Source: Anaerolineales bacterium
GTDB taxonomy: Bacteria; Chloroflexota; Anaerolineae; 4572-78; J111
DNA length: 64,000 nt
Reading direction: 5' to 3'
Assembly: GCA_015075185.1 (NCBI GenBank)
Contig: JABTUW010000003.1
Location: 1,178,001 to 1,242,000, forward strand
Shown: positions 1-7,768 of the stretch, in pieces
Position numbering within the stretch: the first letter of the stretch is position 1
How the letters are laid out: every line of letters begins with the position of its first letter
Position numbers and translations under genes: made by a program
The notes under the pieces: generated by a model
Database searches by the model: none
What the model saw: the letters and a program-made list of their open reading frames with translations, nothing else
Told to the model about the DNA's origin: nothing

Positions 1-344
1 CCTGGTCCGAAGCGCACCTGGATGGAATGATGGCAGTGTTGGACCGGAAGCTGGCTATTGTCTACACCGTCCAGGTGCCCTACGTCGTTGTCGAAGCCTT
101 CCGGCGGCACGGCTTCCGTATTCTGGAGGTCACCTCCGAAGCTGAGGTCCGTTATGGTGTCGCGCTGAATTTTGTAGCCCTGGAGCCGGGCAAGATTGTC
201 ATCCCGTATGGCAACAATGCCAGCACCGTGCGCATGATGCAGGAGGCCGGGATTGAGGTCATCCAGGTGGAAATTGACGAACTGATGAAGGGGGCTGGGG
301 CTATCCACTGCATGACCGCGTTCTTAAAACGTGATGAACTTTGA
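1..344 (+). CDS. Amidinotransferase / arginine deiminase-like protein, C-terminal part (5' end outside window)
   Basis: The reading frame is open from base 3, so the gene begins upstream of the window; only about 113 residues are present. Two family hallmarks are visible: 'HLDG' near the start, matching the catalytic His region of the guanidine-modifying superfamily (arginine deiminase, dimethylarginine dimethylaminohydrolase, amidinotransferase), and 'GAIHCMT' near the C-terminus, which carries the nucleophilic Cys. The internal ATG at 27 is not the real start because the catalytic His lies before it. Substrate cannot be decided from this fragment. The polar amino-acid ABC transporter directly downstream fits a role in arginine or methylarginine use (inference). 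Confidence 0.8.
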   Translation, partial: WSEAHLDGMMAVLDRKLAIVYTVQVPYVVVEAFRRHGFRILEVTSEAEVRYGVALNFVALEPGKIVIPYGNNASTVRMMQEAGIEVIQVEIDELMKGAGAIHCMTAFLKRDEL

Positions 345-380
345 GGCATCTTATAGTAGTTTCAACTCTTAGGAGGAGTT

Positions 381-1244
381 ATGGTTACCAAACAATTGAA
401 TAAAGCTATCCTTTGGCTCGGTTTGATCGCGCTGCTGAGCCTGGCCGGATTCTTATCAGCCTGTTCCAGCCAGGCCCCAGAGGTAAAAAACACTCAAACC
501 GACGCCTTCCCCGCCATTCGCCGCATTCAGGAAGCCAAAAAACTGCGCGTCGGGACAGGCGCGGGTTATTTTCCCTTTGAAATGATTGACAAGCAGGGGA
601 AAATGGTCGGCTTTGATATGGATATGGCCCAGGCGATGGCCGACGCGATGAAGGTCGAACTGGAAGTGGTTGACTTCAAAGATTTTGATGCGATTATTCC
701 GGCGCTGGGAGCAGGCCAGATTGACATGATCATCGCCGGGATGACCATTACCCCGGAGCGGGCGCTGGCGGTCAATTTTAGCCGGCCCTACTTTACCTCA
801 GGCCAGGCGGTGCTGGTCAACATGAAGCACAAAGATACGGTCAAAAGCTATGCCGATCTGGACAAGGCCGACATCGTCATTGTGACCGAGCAGGGCACTA
901 CCGGCGATATCGCCGCCCAGCGAACCTTCAAAAACGCTACGATCCGCCCGATGAAAGGTGGCAACGAGGCCACCCTGGATGTCTGCAACGGCAGTTCCGA
1001 CGCCTTTGTTTATGATCAGTCGCTGATTGCCGTCCAGGCCCAACTGCATAAAGACTGCGTTTATGGCCTGCTGGAGCCTTTCACCTCGGAAAAGTACGGG
1101 ATTCCGGTGCGGGCCGGGGATGCTGACCTGCTGCAATGGACCAACACCTTCCTGGACAGCTACGTTGACTCGGACGCTTACAACGAGTCTTACCGCCGCT
1201 GGTTTGAAGAGGGCGAGTGGCTGAAAGATGTAGTCGTCGAGTAG
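381..1244 (+). CDS. ABC transporter substrate-binding lipoprotein, polar amino acid type (SBP_bac_3)
   Basis: Extracytoplasmic solute receptor of 287 residues. It has a lipoprotein signal peptide with lipobox 'FLSAC' (Cys about residue 28), then the family-3 binding-protein fold: 'LRVGTGAGYFPFEM' at the start of domain 1, 'GFDMDMAQAMADAM', 'IIAGMTITPERA' and 'VTEQGTTGDI' near the hinge. These are typical of receptors for glutamine, arginine, cystine and similar amino acids. A strong AGGAGG ribosome site lies about 5 bases before the ATG. The permease and ATPase follow on the same strand. The exact ligand is not visible in the sequence; the upstream amidinotransferase hints at arginine-related compounds. 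Confidence 0.9.
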   Translation: MVTKQLNKAILWLGLIALLSLAGFLSACSSQAPEVKNTQTDAFPAIRRIQEAKKLRVGTGAGYFPFEMIDKQGKMVGFDMDMAQAMADAMKVELEVVDFKDFDAIIPALGAGQIDMIIAGMTITPERALAVNFSRPYFTSGQAVLVNMKHKDTVKSYADLDKADIVIVTEQGTTGDIAAQRTFKNATIRPMKGGNEATLDVCNGSSDAFVYDQSLIAVQAQLHKDCVYGLLEPFTSEKYGIPVRAGDADLLQWTNTFLDSYVDSDAYNESYRRWFEEGEWLKDVVVE

Positions 1245-1265
1245 AACTTTAGAACAACTATTGAG

Positions 1266-1311
1266 AGACACCCGGTTTCTACGATTTTTTGGACCTGGAA
1301 GCCGGGTGTCT
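1266..1311 (+). promoter_or_regulatory. Intercistronic stem-loop between binding protein and permease genes
   Basis: Positions 1266-1279 and 1298-1311 form an inverted repeat with 13 of 14 bases pairing and an 18-base loop. It fills most of the gap between the binding-protein stop and the permease start and has no T-run directly after it. Such hairpins in ABC operons commonly protect the upstream mRNA or limit read-through, so that the binding protein is made in excess. The structure is seen; its role is inferred. Confidence 0.6.
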
Positions 1312-1328
1312 GAAAAGGTCCCCTGGTT

Positions 1329-2018
1329 ATGGAATATATCCTCAGAGAACTGTTCGACCCCCTCGTCTGGCAGACCAGTGTCTTCCCTTATCTAACGATC
1401 TTTCTCACCGGCATGCAAAACACCCTGATTATCTCTATCCAATCCCTGGTGTTGGCTTTTGTGATTGGAATCATTACCGGGGCAATGCGCGTTTCGCGGC
1501 TGCGCCTGGTCTCCGGTCTAGCCGCGGCCTATGTGGAAGTCATCCGCAATACCCCTCTCCTGATCCAGTTTATCATTTTTTATTTTGGCCTGGGGCCGCT
1601 ATTTGGACGGTCTCAAACCCTACCGCTGGTCCTGGGGCTGGGAGTCTTTACCGGAGCCTACGTGGCGGAGATTGTACGGGCCGGCATCCAATCGGTGGCC
1701 CGTGGCCAGCGCGAGGCCGCGCTGTCGGTGGGCATGACCGGTTTTCAGGCCATGACATTGATTATCCTGCCCCAAGCGGTCCGCCGTATCTCCCCGGCTC
1801 TGGCCGGGCAGTTTATTTCCCTGATCAAAGATTCCTCGCTGGTTTCGGTCTTTGGTTATGCTGAATTAACGCACGCCGCCAATCGAGTCAGCGCCGCCAC
1901 CTTTAGAACCCTGGCTCCCAATGTGTTTGTGGCCGTCATTTATTTTTTGATTGCCTACGGGCTGTCACGAGGGGTGGCTTTTATTGAAAAAAGGACGGCG
2001 CGCAGTGGTCAAGTGTGA
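1329..2018 (+). CDS. Amino-acid ABC transporter permease (HisM/GlnP family)
   Basis: Inner-membrane permease of 229 residues with the BPD_transp_1 fold. Visible marks are the N-terminal 'NTLIISIQSLVLAF' helix, 'EVIRNTPLLIQFIIFYFGLGP' (the conserved RNTPLL of polar amino-acid permeases), and the ATPase-contacting EAA loop 'GQREAALSVGMTGFQAM'. It ends with 'SLIKDSSLVSVFGYAEL', also typical. The stop codon overlaps the start of the ATPase gene by 14 bases, so the two are probably translationally coupled. Only one permease gene is present, which suggests a homodimeric membrane unit. Confidence 0.9.
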   Translation: MEYILRELFDPLVWQTSVFPYLTIFLTGMQNTLIISIQSLVLAFVIGIITGAMRVSRLRLVSGLAAAYVEVIRNTPLLIQFIIFYFGLGPLFGRSQTLPLVLGLGVFTGAYVAEIVRAGIQSVARGQREAALSVGMTGFQAMTLIILPQAVRRISPALAGQFISLIKDSSLVSVFGYAELTHAANRVSAATFRTLAPNVFVAVIYFLIAYGLSRGVAFIEKRTARSGQV

Positions 2019-2730
2019 GTCTGTTTCCAAGTGGTTTGATCATTTTCAAGTGCTGCGTGACGTTAACCTGGAAGTGGCTCCGGGCGAGGTCCTGGTCGTC
2101 ATCGGCCCCAGCGGCTCCGGCAAGAGCACGATTTTGCGCTGTATCAATGCCCTGGAACCCATCCAAAAAGGCAGGATTTGGGTGAACGGGGTCTCGATCC
2201 ACGAGACGCCCTCGCGCAAGCAGCACCTGCCCCGGCGCGAAATCGGCATGGTCTTTCAGCAGTTCAACCTGTTTCAGCATAAGACGGCGCTGCAAAATAT
2301 CACCATCGCCCCGATGCATGTGCTGCGCCAGTCCAAAGAAACGGCCGAGGCCAAAGCCCGCCAGTTGCTGGAGCGAGTCGGCTTACCGGAAAAGGCCGAT
2401 GCCTACCCGGCCGAACTTTCCGGCGGGCAGCAGCAGCGGGTGGCCATTGCCCGCTCCCTGGCCATGGACCCCAAGTTGATGCTTTTTGACGAGCCAACCT
2501 CGGCCCTGGACCCGGAAATGATCAAGGAAGTCCTGGAGGTAATGAAAGATTTGGCCACCAGCGGGATGACCATGATTGTCGTGACCCACGAAATGGGCTT
2601 TGCCCGCGAAGTAGCCGACCGCATCATCTTTATGGACTCCGGCACGATCCTGGAGGACCTGCCGGCCACCAAGTTCTTTGACAGTCCCCACCACGACCGC
2701 ACCCGCGCTTTTCTGAGCAAGATTTTATAA
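2005..2730 (+). CDS. Amino-acid ABC transporter ATP-binding protein (GlnQ/HisP type)
   Basis: Cytoplasmic ATPase of about 241 residues that powers the preceding permease. All nucleotide-binding motifs are intact: Walker A 'GPSGSGKST', Q-loop 'MVFQQFNLF', signature 'LSGGQQQRVAIARSLA', Walker B 'LMLFDEPTSALDPE' and switch His in 'VVTHEMGFA'. A longer frame opens at 1951, but homology begins at 'VVKCESVSKWF', so the GTG at 2005 inside the permease end is the likely start. The gene closes the transporter operon; the next gene is convergent and begins its stop only 11 bases away. Confidence 0.93.
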   Translation: MVKCESVSKWFDHFQVLRDVNLEVAPGEVLVVIGPSGSGKSTILRCINALEPIQKGRIWVNGVSIHETPSRKQHLPRREIGMVFQQFNLFQHKTALQNITIAPMHVLRQSKETAEAKARQLLERVGLPEKADAYPAELSGGQQQRVAIARSLAMDPKLMLFDEPTSALDPEMIKEVLEVMKDLATSGMTMIVVTHEMGFAREVADRIIFMDSGTILEDLPATKFFDSPHHDRTRAFLSKIL

Positions 2731-2741
2731 ACCGACCCGGC

Positions 2742-3305
2742 TTACGGCGTGTCTGCTTCAACGGCAAGGCGAAAGTCGCGGAAGATACGGGCTAAATCGG
2801 CCGGGGTGTAGTGGGCATTCAGTCCACTGGGATTGGGCAGCACCCACAGCCGCGCTGGCCCCAGCGGCTCCGGCTGTTGGCCCAGCCCGGCTCTCGGCTG
2901 GGCGAAAGCAGTGCGGTAGGCGCTGATCCCCAGAATAGCCACAACGCGCGGTCGGTATTGTTCAACTTTAGTGAGAAGATACTGGCCCCCGGCGATTAAT
3001 TCGGCGGGGGCTAATTCAGTGGCGACGGCCGTAGCTCGTTCGACCAGGTTAGTAATGCCGTAACCGTACTCGAGGAGTTCATGTTCCTCGGCGGGAGCGA
3101 GCAGGCGGGGAGTGAAACCGGCGGCGTACAGCGCCGGCCAGAAGCGATTGCCGGGCCGGGCAAAGTGATAGCCGGTGTAACCGGAGTAGAGGCCGGGATT
3201 GATCCCGCAAAACAAGACGCGCAGGCCGGGGGCAATCAGATCGGGGGCTGTCTTACCTGCCGCCGCCAGCAGATCGGCTTTGGTAGGTTTAATGGTGCGA
3301 GCCAC
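2742..3305 (-). CDS. mug: G:T/U mismatch-specific DNA glycosylase (Mug/TDG family)
   Basis: Base-excision repair enzyme that removes uracil or thymine mispaired with guanine. The 187-residue protein carries the Mug motif 'FCGINPGLYSG' (residues about 32-42; the Asn is the catalytic-site residue in the family), 'ARPGNRFWPAL', and the second active-site motif 'LPNPSGLNAHY'. The likely start is a GTG at 3305, preceded by a GAGG site inside the end of the upstream SRPBCC gene, so the two genes overlap by 17 bases and are probably coupled. The short N-terminal extension before 'LRVLFCG' is common in bacterial members. Confidence 0.9.
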   Translation of the reverse strand: MARTIKPTKADLLAAAGKTAPDLIAPGLRVLFCGINPGLYSGYTGYHFARPGNRFWPALYAAGFTPRLLAPAEEHELLEYGYGITNLVERATAVATELAPAELIAGGQYLLTKVEQYRPRVVAILGISAYRTAFAQPRAGLGQQPEPLGPARLWVLPNPSGLNAHYTPADLARIFRDFRLAVEADTP

Positions 3306-3774
3306 CGGGCCTCTTCTGGCCGGTGAGCAAAAAATGGTTCAACTCCGCCTCCCATTCCTGCATAAAAGCGGTGTAATGTTCCTGGGTAAAATGCCTCACC
3401 AAACGCTCCCCCGCTTCGCTGAGGGCAGTGTAAGCATACGAGATCCCGGCCAGGGTCTGGTTAGCCTCGCCGGGCCACAGGCGGATCTCGATTCGGCCCA
3501 CCGCCACCTCCGGCATCACCTTCACAAATTCGATGTGGTGGGCGTGCGGCTCCCACTGCATCACCACCCAGACGGCGTCGTGGGGCTGGTCCGGCATGAC
3601 AAAGATGCAGTCCAACTCGGCCACGCCGCTCTCCGAAATGACCAGCCTGGGGTCCCAGCCGTTGACCCATTCCACTTCACGCACCGGACACAGCAGCGGA
3701 AAAACCGCTTCCGGCGGGCCGGCCAGGGTTTGAGTGTAGGTATGTTTGATTCGGATGGGAGGGGAGATTTTCAT
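3289..3774 (-). CDS. SRPBCC (START/Bet v1-fold) family protein
   Basis: Small cytoplasmic protein of 161 residues. The opening 'IRIKHTYTQTLAGPPEAVFPLLCPVREVEWVNGWDP' pattern, with a strand, the 'PPEAVFPLL' helix and a Trp-rich turn, is typical of the SRPBCC ligand-binding fold, where a hydrophobic cavity holds small lipidic or aromatic ligands. A GGAG site lies just before the ATG. It precedes and overlaps the Mug glycosylase gene by 17 bases, but no functional link is known. The exact ligand cannot be told; some members modulate stress responses or act as polyketide cyclases. Confidence 0.7.
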   Translation of the reverse strand: MKISPPIRIKHTYTQTLAGPPEAVFPLLCPVREVEWVNGWDPRLVISESGVAELDCIFVMPDQPHDAVWVVMQWEPHAHHIEFVKVMPEVAVGRIEIRLWPGEANQTLAGISYAYTALSEAGERLVRHFTQEHYTAFMQEWEAELNHFLLTGQKRPGGSHH

Positions 3775-3828
3775 TGGAGTCAGACTCCTCGATTTAACTG
3801 AATATATTAGTTATGTTGCCCCTACATC

Positions 3829-4797
3829 TTAAGGCGCCCATTCTATAAAAGCAATGTTTTCATTTGTTCTTTTCTTTATCATTTCTACATTCGACCCATC
3901 CGAATTCATAATATAAAGTTCAGAATAACAAAACTCAAATATATAGGTAACAAATTCGTAACATCTTTGGGTTGGCCGTGATACAAAAGCTATTCTTTTT
4001 CCATCAGGTGACCAAGTAGGCCAGAAACTTTTGTCAACCTGTCTTAACGTTTCGACCCCGGTTCCATCCGCATTCATCACATGAATGTTTTCATTGCGGG
4101 TAAATACAATCTTATGTCCATCAGGTGACCATTCAGGTGAAGCACTGTCATCCGCTGGTGTCAATTGAACAAAATTTGAACCATCAATATTAATCACGCC
4201 AATGCTATATGTGCGTGAATTATGGCTAGATGGTGATTGATACGTAAAAGCAATTTTACTTCCATCGGGTGACCACGAGGGTTCAATACCTCTGATAGAG
4301 TCGTTCCCCAGACGGACTAATCGTTTCGTTCCAATATCTAAAATATATAATTTTGATACATCGGCAAAGGCTATTTGTTTACCATTTGGAGACCAAGCAG
4401 GATCTAAAGGGAATCTCTTCCCTGAACCTTCCCACAACAACTCGTATTGTCCTGACCCATCACTGCTAGTTACGTATAAACCTCTATTCCAAGTATAAGC
4501 TATTTTGTCCCCATTCGGTGACCAAGTTGGTCTTTCTGGTATATCATTTAGATAAGTAATACGGGTTAAACCAGGTTTATCAACATTCGTCACATATATA
4601 TCATAATTGACAAAGATACCCGTAGCTCCAGGAAATGATGAAGCTAAACGATACACGATACGATCTGAATTTGGATCGGCCGGGGGTGGTGAACTAAAGA
4701 CGAAATATACGGCTATGATAATGACAACCACAACGGAATAATATAAGATAATCCAGCGTATCACCCTGTCGAAAGAAGTAGCCACTTCTCTTCCCAC
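3829..4797 (-). CDS. Membrane-anchored TolB-like beta-propeller protein (PD40 repeats)
   Basis: A 322-residue protein with an N-terminal transmembrane anchor (about residues 12-33) and an extracytoplasmic propeller. At least five PD40 blades are visible as 'WSPNGDKIAYTW', 'WSPNGKQIAFAD', 'WSPDGSKIAFTY', 'WSPDGHKIVFTR' and 'WSPDGKRIAFVS', and the C-terminus ends in 'IEWAP', as if the last blade closes the ring. The start is probably GTG at 4797 with a GGAG site. Base and codon use are clearly AT-richer than both flanks, which suggests recent acquisition. No enzymatic domain follows the propeller; function unknown, perhaps protein binding at the envelope. Confidence 0.8.
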   Translation of the reverse strand: MGREVATSFDRVIRWIILYYSVVVVIIIAVYFVFSSPPPADPNSDRIVYRLASSFPGATGIFVNYDIYVTNVDKPGLTRITYLNDIPERPTWSPNGDKIAYTWNRGLYVTSSDGSGQYELLWEGSGKRFPLDPAWSPNGKQIAFADVSKLYILDIGTKRLVRLGNDSIRGIEPSWSPDGSKIAFTYQSPSSHNSRTYSIGVINIDGSNFVQLTPADDSASPEWSPDGHKIVFTRNENIHVMNADGTGVETLRQVDKSFWPTWSPDGKRIAFVSRPTQRCYEFVTYIFEFCYSELYIMNSDGSNVEMIKKRTNENIAFIEWAP

Positions 4798-4902
4798 CGA
4801 TCGCTCCGATTGGCTTCATTGTAGCATACCTCTTATCCCGCTGGTAATCTCCCCGCGGCGGCAGGAGCATTTCCGTTTGGAAGGGAATTTCAAGATCAGC
4901 GT

Positions 4903-4944
4903 CCTTCGATACACGCTCCACTGCGTTTCGCGTTACTCAGGATG
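4903..4944. repeat. Dispersed intergenic palindromic repeat, copy 1
   Basis: The stretch runs from CCTTCGATAC (4903-4912) to ACTCAGGATG (4935-4944), with self-complementary bases between. The same two end motifs recur twice, in opposite orientation, at 25592-25687. It lies in the roughly 200-base gap between the propeller gene and the hypothetical gene at 5002. No coding frame of merit covers it. Confidence 0.6.
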
Positions 4945-5001
4945 CTACCCCTTAAAGCCTGTCCCAAATCAGTAAAATCATTCGGCCTATCTCTTTATGA
5001 C

Positions 5002-5661
5002 TCAGTCAGGCCCACCTTCAACCCGCGCCTGGTAGGTCTGCTCGTACCTCTCGGCCAGGGTCTGTAAGTAATCCTGGTAGGCCGACCACTGCTGGCGGAG
5101 GATGTTTTGCTGCTGAGGCGCGGCGATGGGAGTCTGGCTGTTAAAAGCACGGCGTAAAAGGCGCATGACCGGGAGAGGCGAGAGCAGCACCATCCGGGCC
5201 AGCCTAATCATGGGCGAAGGGCTGGATGTCAGCACTTCTTCCACGGTCTGCTGAGCCTGGCGGGCCGACTCTACCGTTGCCAGATGGCCGGCGGCGAGCG
5301 CGTAATCCAGCAAGAAGGCCCGCTGCCAATAATAGTTGAGCTTGTCGGTGGCTTCTTTCACGGTCAGAATGTAGAGCAGCTTGCGGAAGATACGCTTGAG
5401 CAGTTCAAGCGGCAGGCGGATCAGGAAGTTCAAGGCAGCCGCCAGGCAGCCGTGCTGAGGACCGTTGGCTGCGCGAATGACGGCCAGGGGTAGGGTGCGG
5501 CGGCGATGGCGGGCAATCGTGCGCGGCATCCGCCGCCGAAAGTACTCCTCCAAGGCCCAATCCAGCAGAGGAATGGGGAACAAAACCGCCAACCCGGCAA
5601 AGGTTGCATCGGCGTAGATGGGCCATTCAAAGGCCGTTTGCGGCTGAGGGTGCTGCATCAT
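5002..5661 (-). CDS. Hypothetical protein with an N-terminal hydrophobic segment
   Basis: The 219-residue product is not recognised. It has a hydrophobic stretch at about residues 20-37 ('ATFAGLAVLFPIPLLDWAL') followed by a strongly basic run ('RRRMPRTIARHRRRT'), a second hydrophobic region near 75-95, and a long helical C-terminal half rich in Ala, Leu, Gln and Arg. This suggests a membrane-associated helical protein. GGAGCG precedes the two adjacent ATG codons. It is divergent from the TRAP transporter genes and has no clear functional partner. Confidence 0.6.
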   Translation of the reverse strand: MMQHPQPQTAFEWPIYADATFAGLAVLFPIPLLDWALEEYFRRRMPRTIARHRRRTLPLAVIRAANGPQHGCLAAALNFLIRLPLELLKRIFRKLLYILTVKEATDKLNYYWQRAFLLDYALAAGHLATVESARQAQQTVEEVLTSSPSPMIRLARMVLLSPLPVMRLLRRAFNSQTPIAAPQQQNILRQQWSAYQDYLQTLAERYEQTYQARVEGGPD

Positions 5662-5734
5662 CGCTCCGTCTCTTTCATCCTACAAATTGTATCATCCCGG
5701 CTTGCCCCTGGCAATCCATATCAACCCGGTTCAT

Positions 5735-5762
5735 TTGTCATATTCGCAAAATTTGATATGAT
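5735..5762 (+). promoter_or_regulatory. Sigma-70-type promoter for the TRAP permease genes
   Basis: TTGTCA at 5735-5740 and TATGAT at 5757-5762 are separated by 16 bases; each hexamer differs from consensus at one position. They sit 40 bases upstream of the ATG at 5802. The arrangement is seen in the sequence; promoter activity is inferred. Confidence 0.55.
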
Positions 5763-5801
5763 TGTGCCGGATATCGGCTGGCCCAAAGGAGGGACGAAGC
5801 C

Positions 5802-6388
5802 ATGCAGGCCCTGCTCAAGTTCGCCCATTTCATTGATCGCCTGACCGAAGCTGTCGGCGGATTGGCCAATTGATTGTCATTATCACCGTTGTGGTTGGCT
5901 TCTACAACGTGGTCGCCCGCTACGTGGGCCGCTTTGTTGGGGCCAGGTTATCCTCCAACGTTTATATAGAACTGCAATGGTACCTCTTCTCGCTGATTTT
6001 TTTCCTCGGCTTTGCTTACATCCTTAAACACGGGGTCAACGTGCGGGTTGACTTTCTGTACGCCAACTGGAGCGACAAAAAGAAAGCATGGATTGACCTC
6101 TTGGGTACGCTCCTCTTTCTCATTCCCTTGTGCATCATCGGCATCTATGTGACCTATAACCCGGTGATGACCTCCTGGGGGCGGCGGCCTAACGGCACCT
6201 GGGGGATGTGGGAAGTATCACCCGATCCGGAGGGATTGCCCCGCGCCCCGATTAAAACGATGATTATCGTGGCCTTTGCCCTGTTACTGCTACAAAGTCT
6301 GGCTCAGAGTATTAAACATTGGGCAGTGATTCGGGGCCAGACCGAGATTGCCACCCAAATCCAGGCAGAAGTTGAAGGCATAGAGTAG
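5802..6388 (+). CDS. TRAP transporter small permease (DctQ-like), apparent single-base frameshift near 5871
   Basis: Small membrane subunit of a tripartite ATP-independent transporter. A GGAGGG site precedes the ATG at 5802, which encodes 'MQALLKFAHFIDRLTEAVGG' and then hits TGA at 5871-5873. The family sequence continues without a gap in the +2 frame as 'IVIITVVVGFYNVVARYVG'. One missing G (TGA from TGG-A) would restore 'LANWIVIITV', the normal DctQ first helix, giving about 195 residues. The downstream part could also begin at a TTG (5870) overlapping the stop, but that start would cut off the N-terminal amphipathic region. Four transmembrane helices remain visible. The large permease follows 10 bases later. 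Confidence 0.8.
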
Positions 6389-6398
6389 GGAGAAAACA

Positions 6399-7733
6399 AT
6401 GGGTTACGAGTGGTTAGCGTTGGCCATGTTCGCCGGTTTTGTCCTGATCCTGATGAGCGGTTATCCGGTTGCTTTCTCCTTTGCCGGCACCGCCATCATC
6501 TTTGGCCTGATTGGTCTATCGCTTGGCGTGTTTGACCTAAGGCGGCTGCTGTTGCTATCCAATATCTGGTTCGGCACCATGTCTAACTTTACCCTGCTGG
6601 CCATTCCTTACTTCATTTTTCTAGGCTCCATCTTGGAGAAATCGGGCATAGCCGAAGAGCTACTTGAAACGGTGGGTGTCTTGCTGGGACCGCTGCGGGG
6701 GGGACTGGCGTTAACTGTCGTCGTAGTGGGCACGCTTCTGGCTGCTACCACGGGTGTGGTGGCGGCGACCATTATTGTCATGGGGATGCTAACCTTGCCG
6801 GTCATGCTCCGTTACGGCTATGATAAACGACTGGCCTCCGGGGTGATTGTGGCTTCCGGCACCATGGCCCAGATGATCCCGCCGAGTTTGGTGCTGGTTC
6901 TGTTAAGCGATCAAATTGGGGTTTCGGTCGGCGATCTCTTCCTGGGGGCGGTTATCCCCGGCCTGATGCTGGCGGGTAGTTATGGTTTGTATGTGCTGGT
7001 GGTAGCGTATTTCAGACCTCATGCGGCTCCCGCTCTCCCCCCCGAAGCCCGGACCTTGCGCGGTCTGCCTCTGTTTTTGAAGACCCTTCACGCTGTTGTG
7101 CCGCCCATTCTCCTGATTCTGGCCGTGCTGGGCAGCATTTTCTTTGGTGTAGCCACGCCCACCGAAGCGGGTACGGTGGGGGCCGTGGGCGCGTGTCTGT
7201 TAGCCGCCGTAAACCGACGTTTAAGCTGGTCGCTCATTAAAGAGGCCGCCCATGCGACGGCGCGGGTGACAGCCCTGGTGGTCATGATTTTGTTCTGCGC
7301 TTCCTTATTTAGCCTGGTTTTTGACGCGCTCGGCGGTAAGCGCTTCATTACCGAGCTGTTGGTTAACATGCCCGGTGGGTTTGTCAGTTTTATGATCGTC
7401 AGCAATATTGTCGTCTTTTTGCTGGGCATTCCGCTGGAATTTACCGAGATTTGTTTTATTGTGATGCCTCTGTTTGTACCGGCGGCGTTGCAGTTGAATG
7501 TTGATATGGTTTGGTTTGCAATTGTAATGGCCATCAATCTGCAAACCGCTTTTATCTCCCCGCCCGTTGGCTTCTCGCTGTTTTACCTGCAAAGCGCGGC
7601 CCCCAAAGAAGTCAGTACGGCGGATATTCACAAAAGTGCTCTCCCCTTTGTCGTCATACAGGTTATTGTTTTGCTCATTATCATTATGTATCCCCAGACG
7701 GTGCGCTGGTTGGTTGATTTATCGTTTAAATAA
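6399..7733 (+). CDS. TRAP transporter large permease (DctM family)
   Basis: The 444-residue integral membrane subunit catalyses sodium- or proton-coupled solute uptake with the small permease and a binding protein. About 12 hydrophobic helices are visible with family signatures: 'VFAGFVLILMSGYPVAFSF'-like N-terminus, 'NFTLLAIPYFIFLGSILEKSGIAEEL', 'GVVAATIIVMGMLTLPVMLRYGYDKRLASGVI' with the reentrant Pro/Gly turns, and 'PTEAGTVGAVGA'. Length is normal. A GGGAG site precedes the ATG. The gene ends just before a bidirectional terminator shared with the convergent binding-protein gene. Confidence 0.93.
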   Translation: MGYEWLALAMFAGFVLILMSGYPVAFSFAGTAIIFGLIGLSLGVFDLRRLLLLSNIWFGTMSNFTLLAIPYFIFLGSILEKSGIAEELLETVGVLLGPLRGGLALTVVVVGTLLAATTGVVAATIIVMGMLTLPVMLRYGYDKRLASGVIVASGTMAQMIPPSLVLVLLSDQIGVSVGDLFLGAVIPGLMLAGSYGLYVLVVAYFRPHAAPALPPEARTLRGLPLFLKTLHAVVPPILLILAVLGSIFFGVATPTEAGTVGAVGACLLAAVNRRLSWSLIKEAAHATARVTALVVMILFCASLFSLVFDALGGKRFITELLVNMPGGFVSFMIVSNIVVFLLGIPLEFTEICFIVMPLFVPAALQLNVDMVWFAIVMAINLQTAFISPPVGFSLFYLQSAAPKEVSTADIHKSALPFVVIQVIVLLIIIMYPQTVRWLVDLSFK

Positions 7734-7736
7734 ACA

Positions 7737-7762
7737 AAAACCCCGGCTTCTGCCGGGGTTTT
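7737..7762. terminator. Bidirectional rho-independent terminator between TRAP permease and binding-protein genes
   Basis: Perfect 11-base arms (7737-7747 and 7752-7762) enclose a TTCT loop. A-run on one side and T-run on the other make it usable from both strands. It lies between two convergent stop codons. Confidence 0.85.
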
Positions 7763-7768
7763 GAGTTA

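Noticed and set aside
4694..4921. Minus-strand 75-codon frame before the propeller gene
   Set aside because: It overlaps the propeller start, includes a repeat arm and shows no domain.
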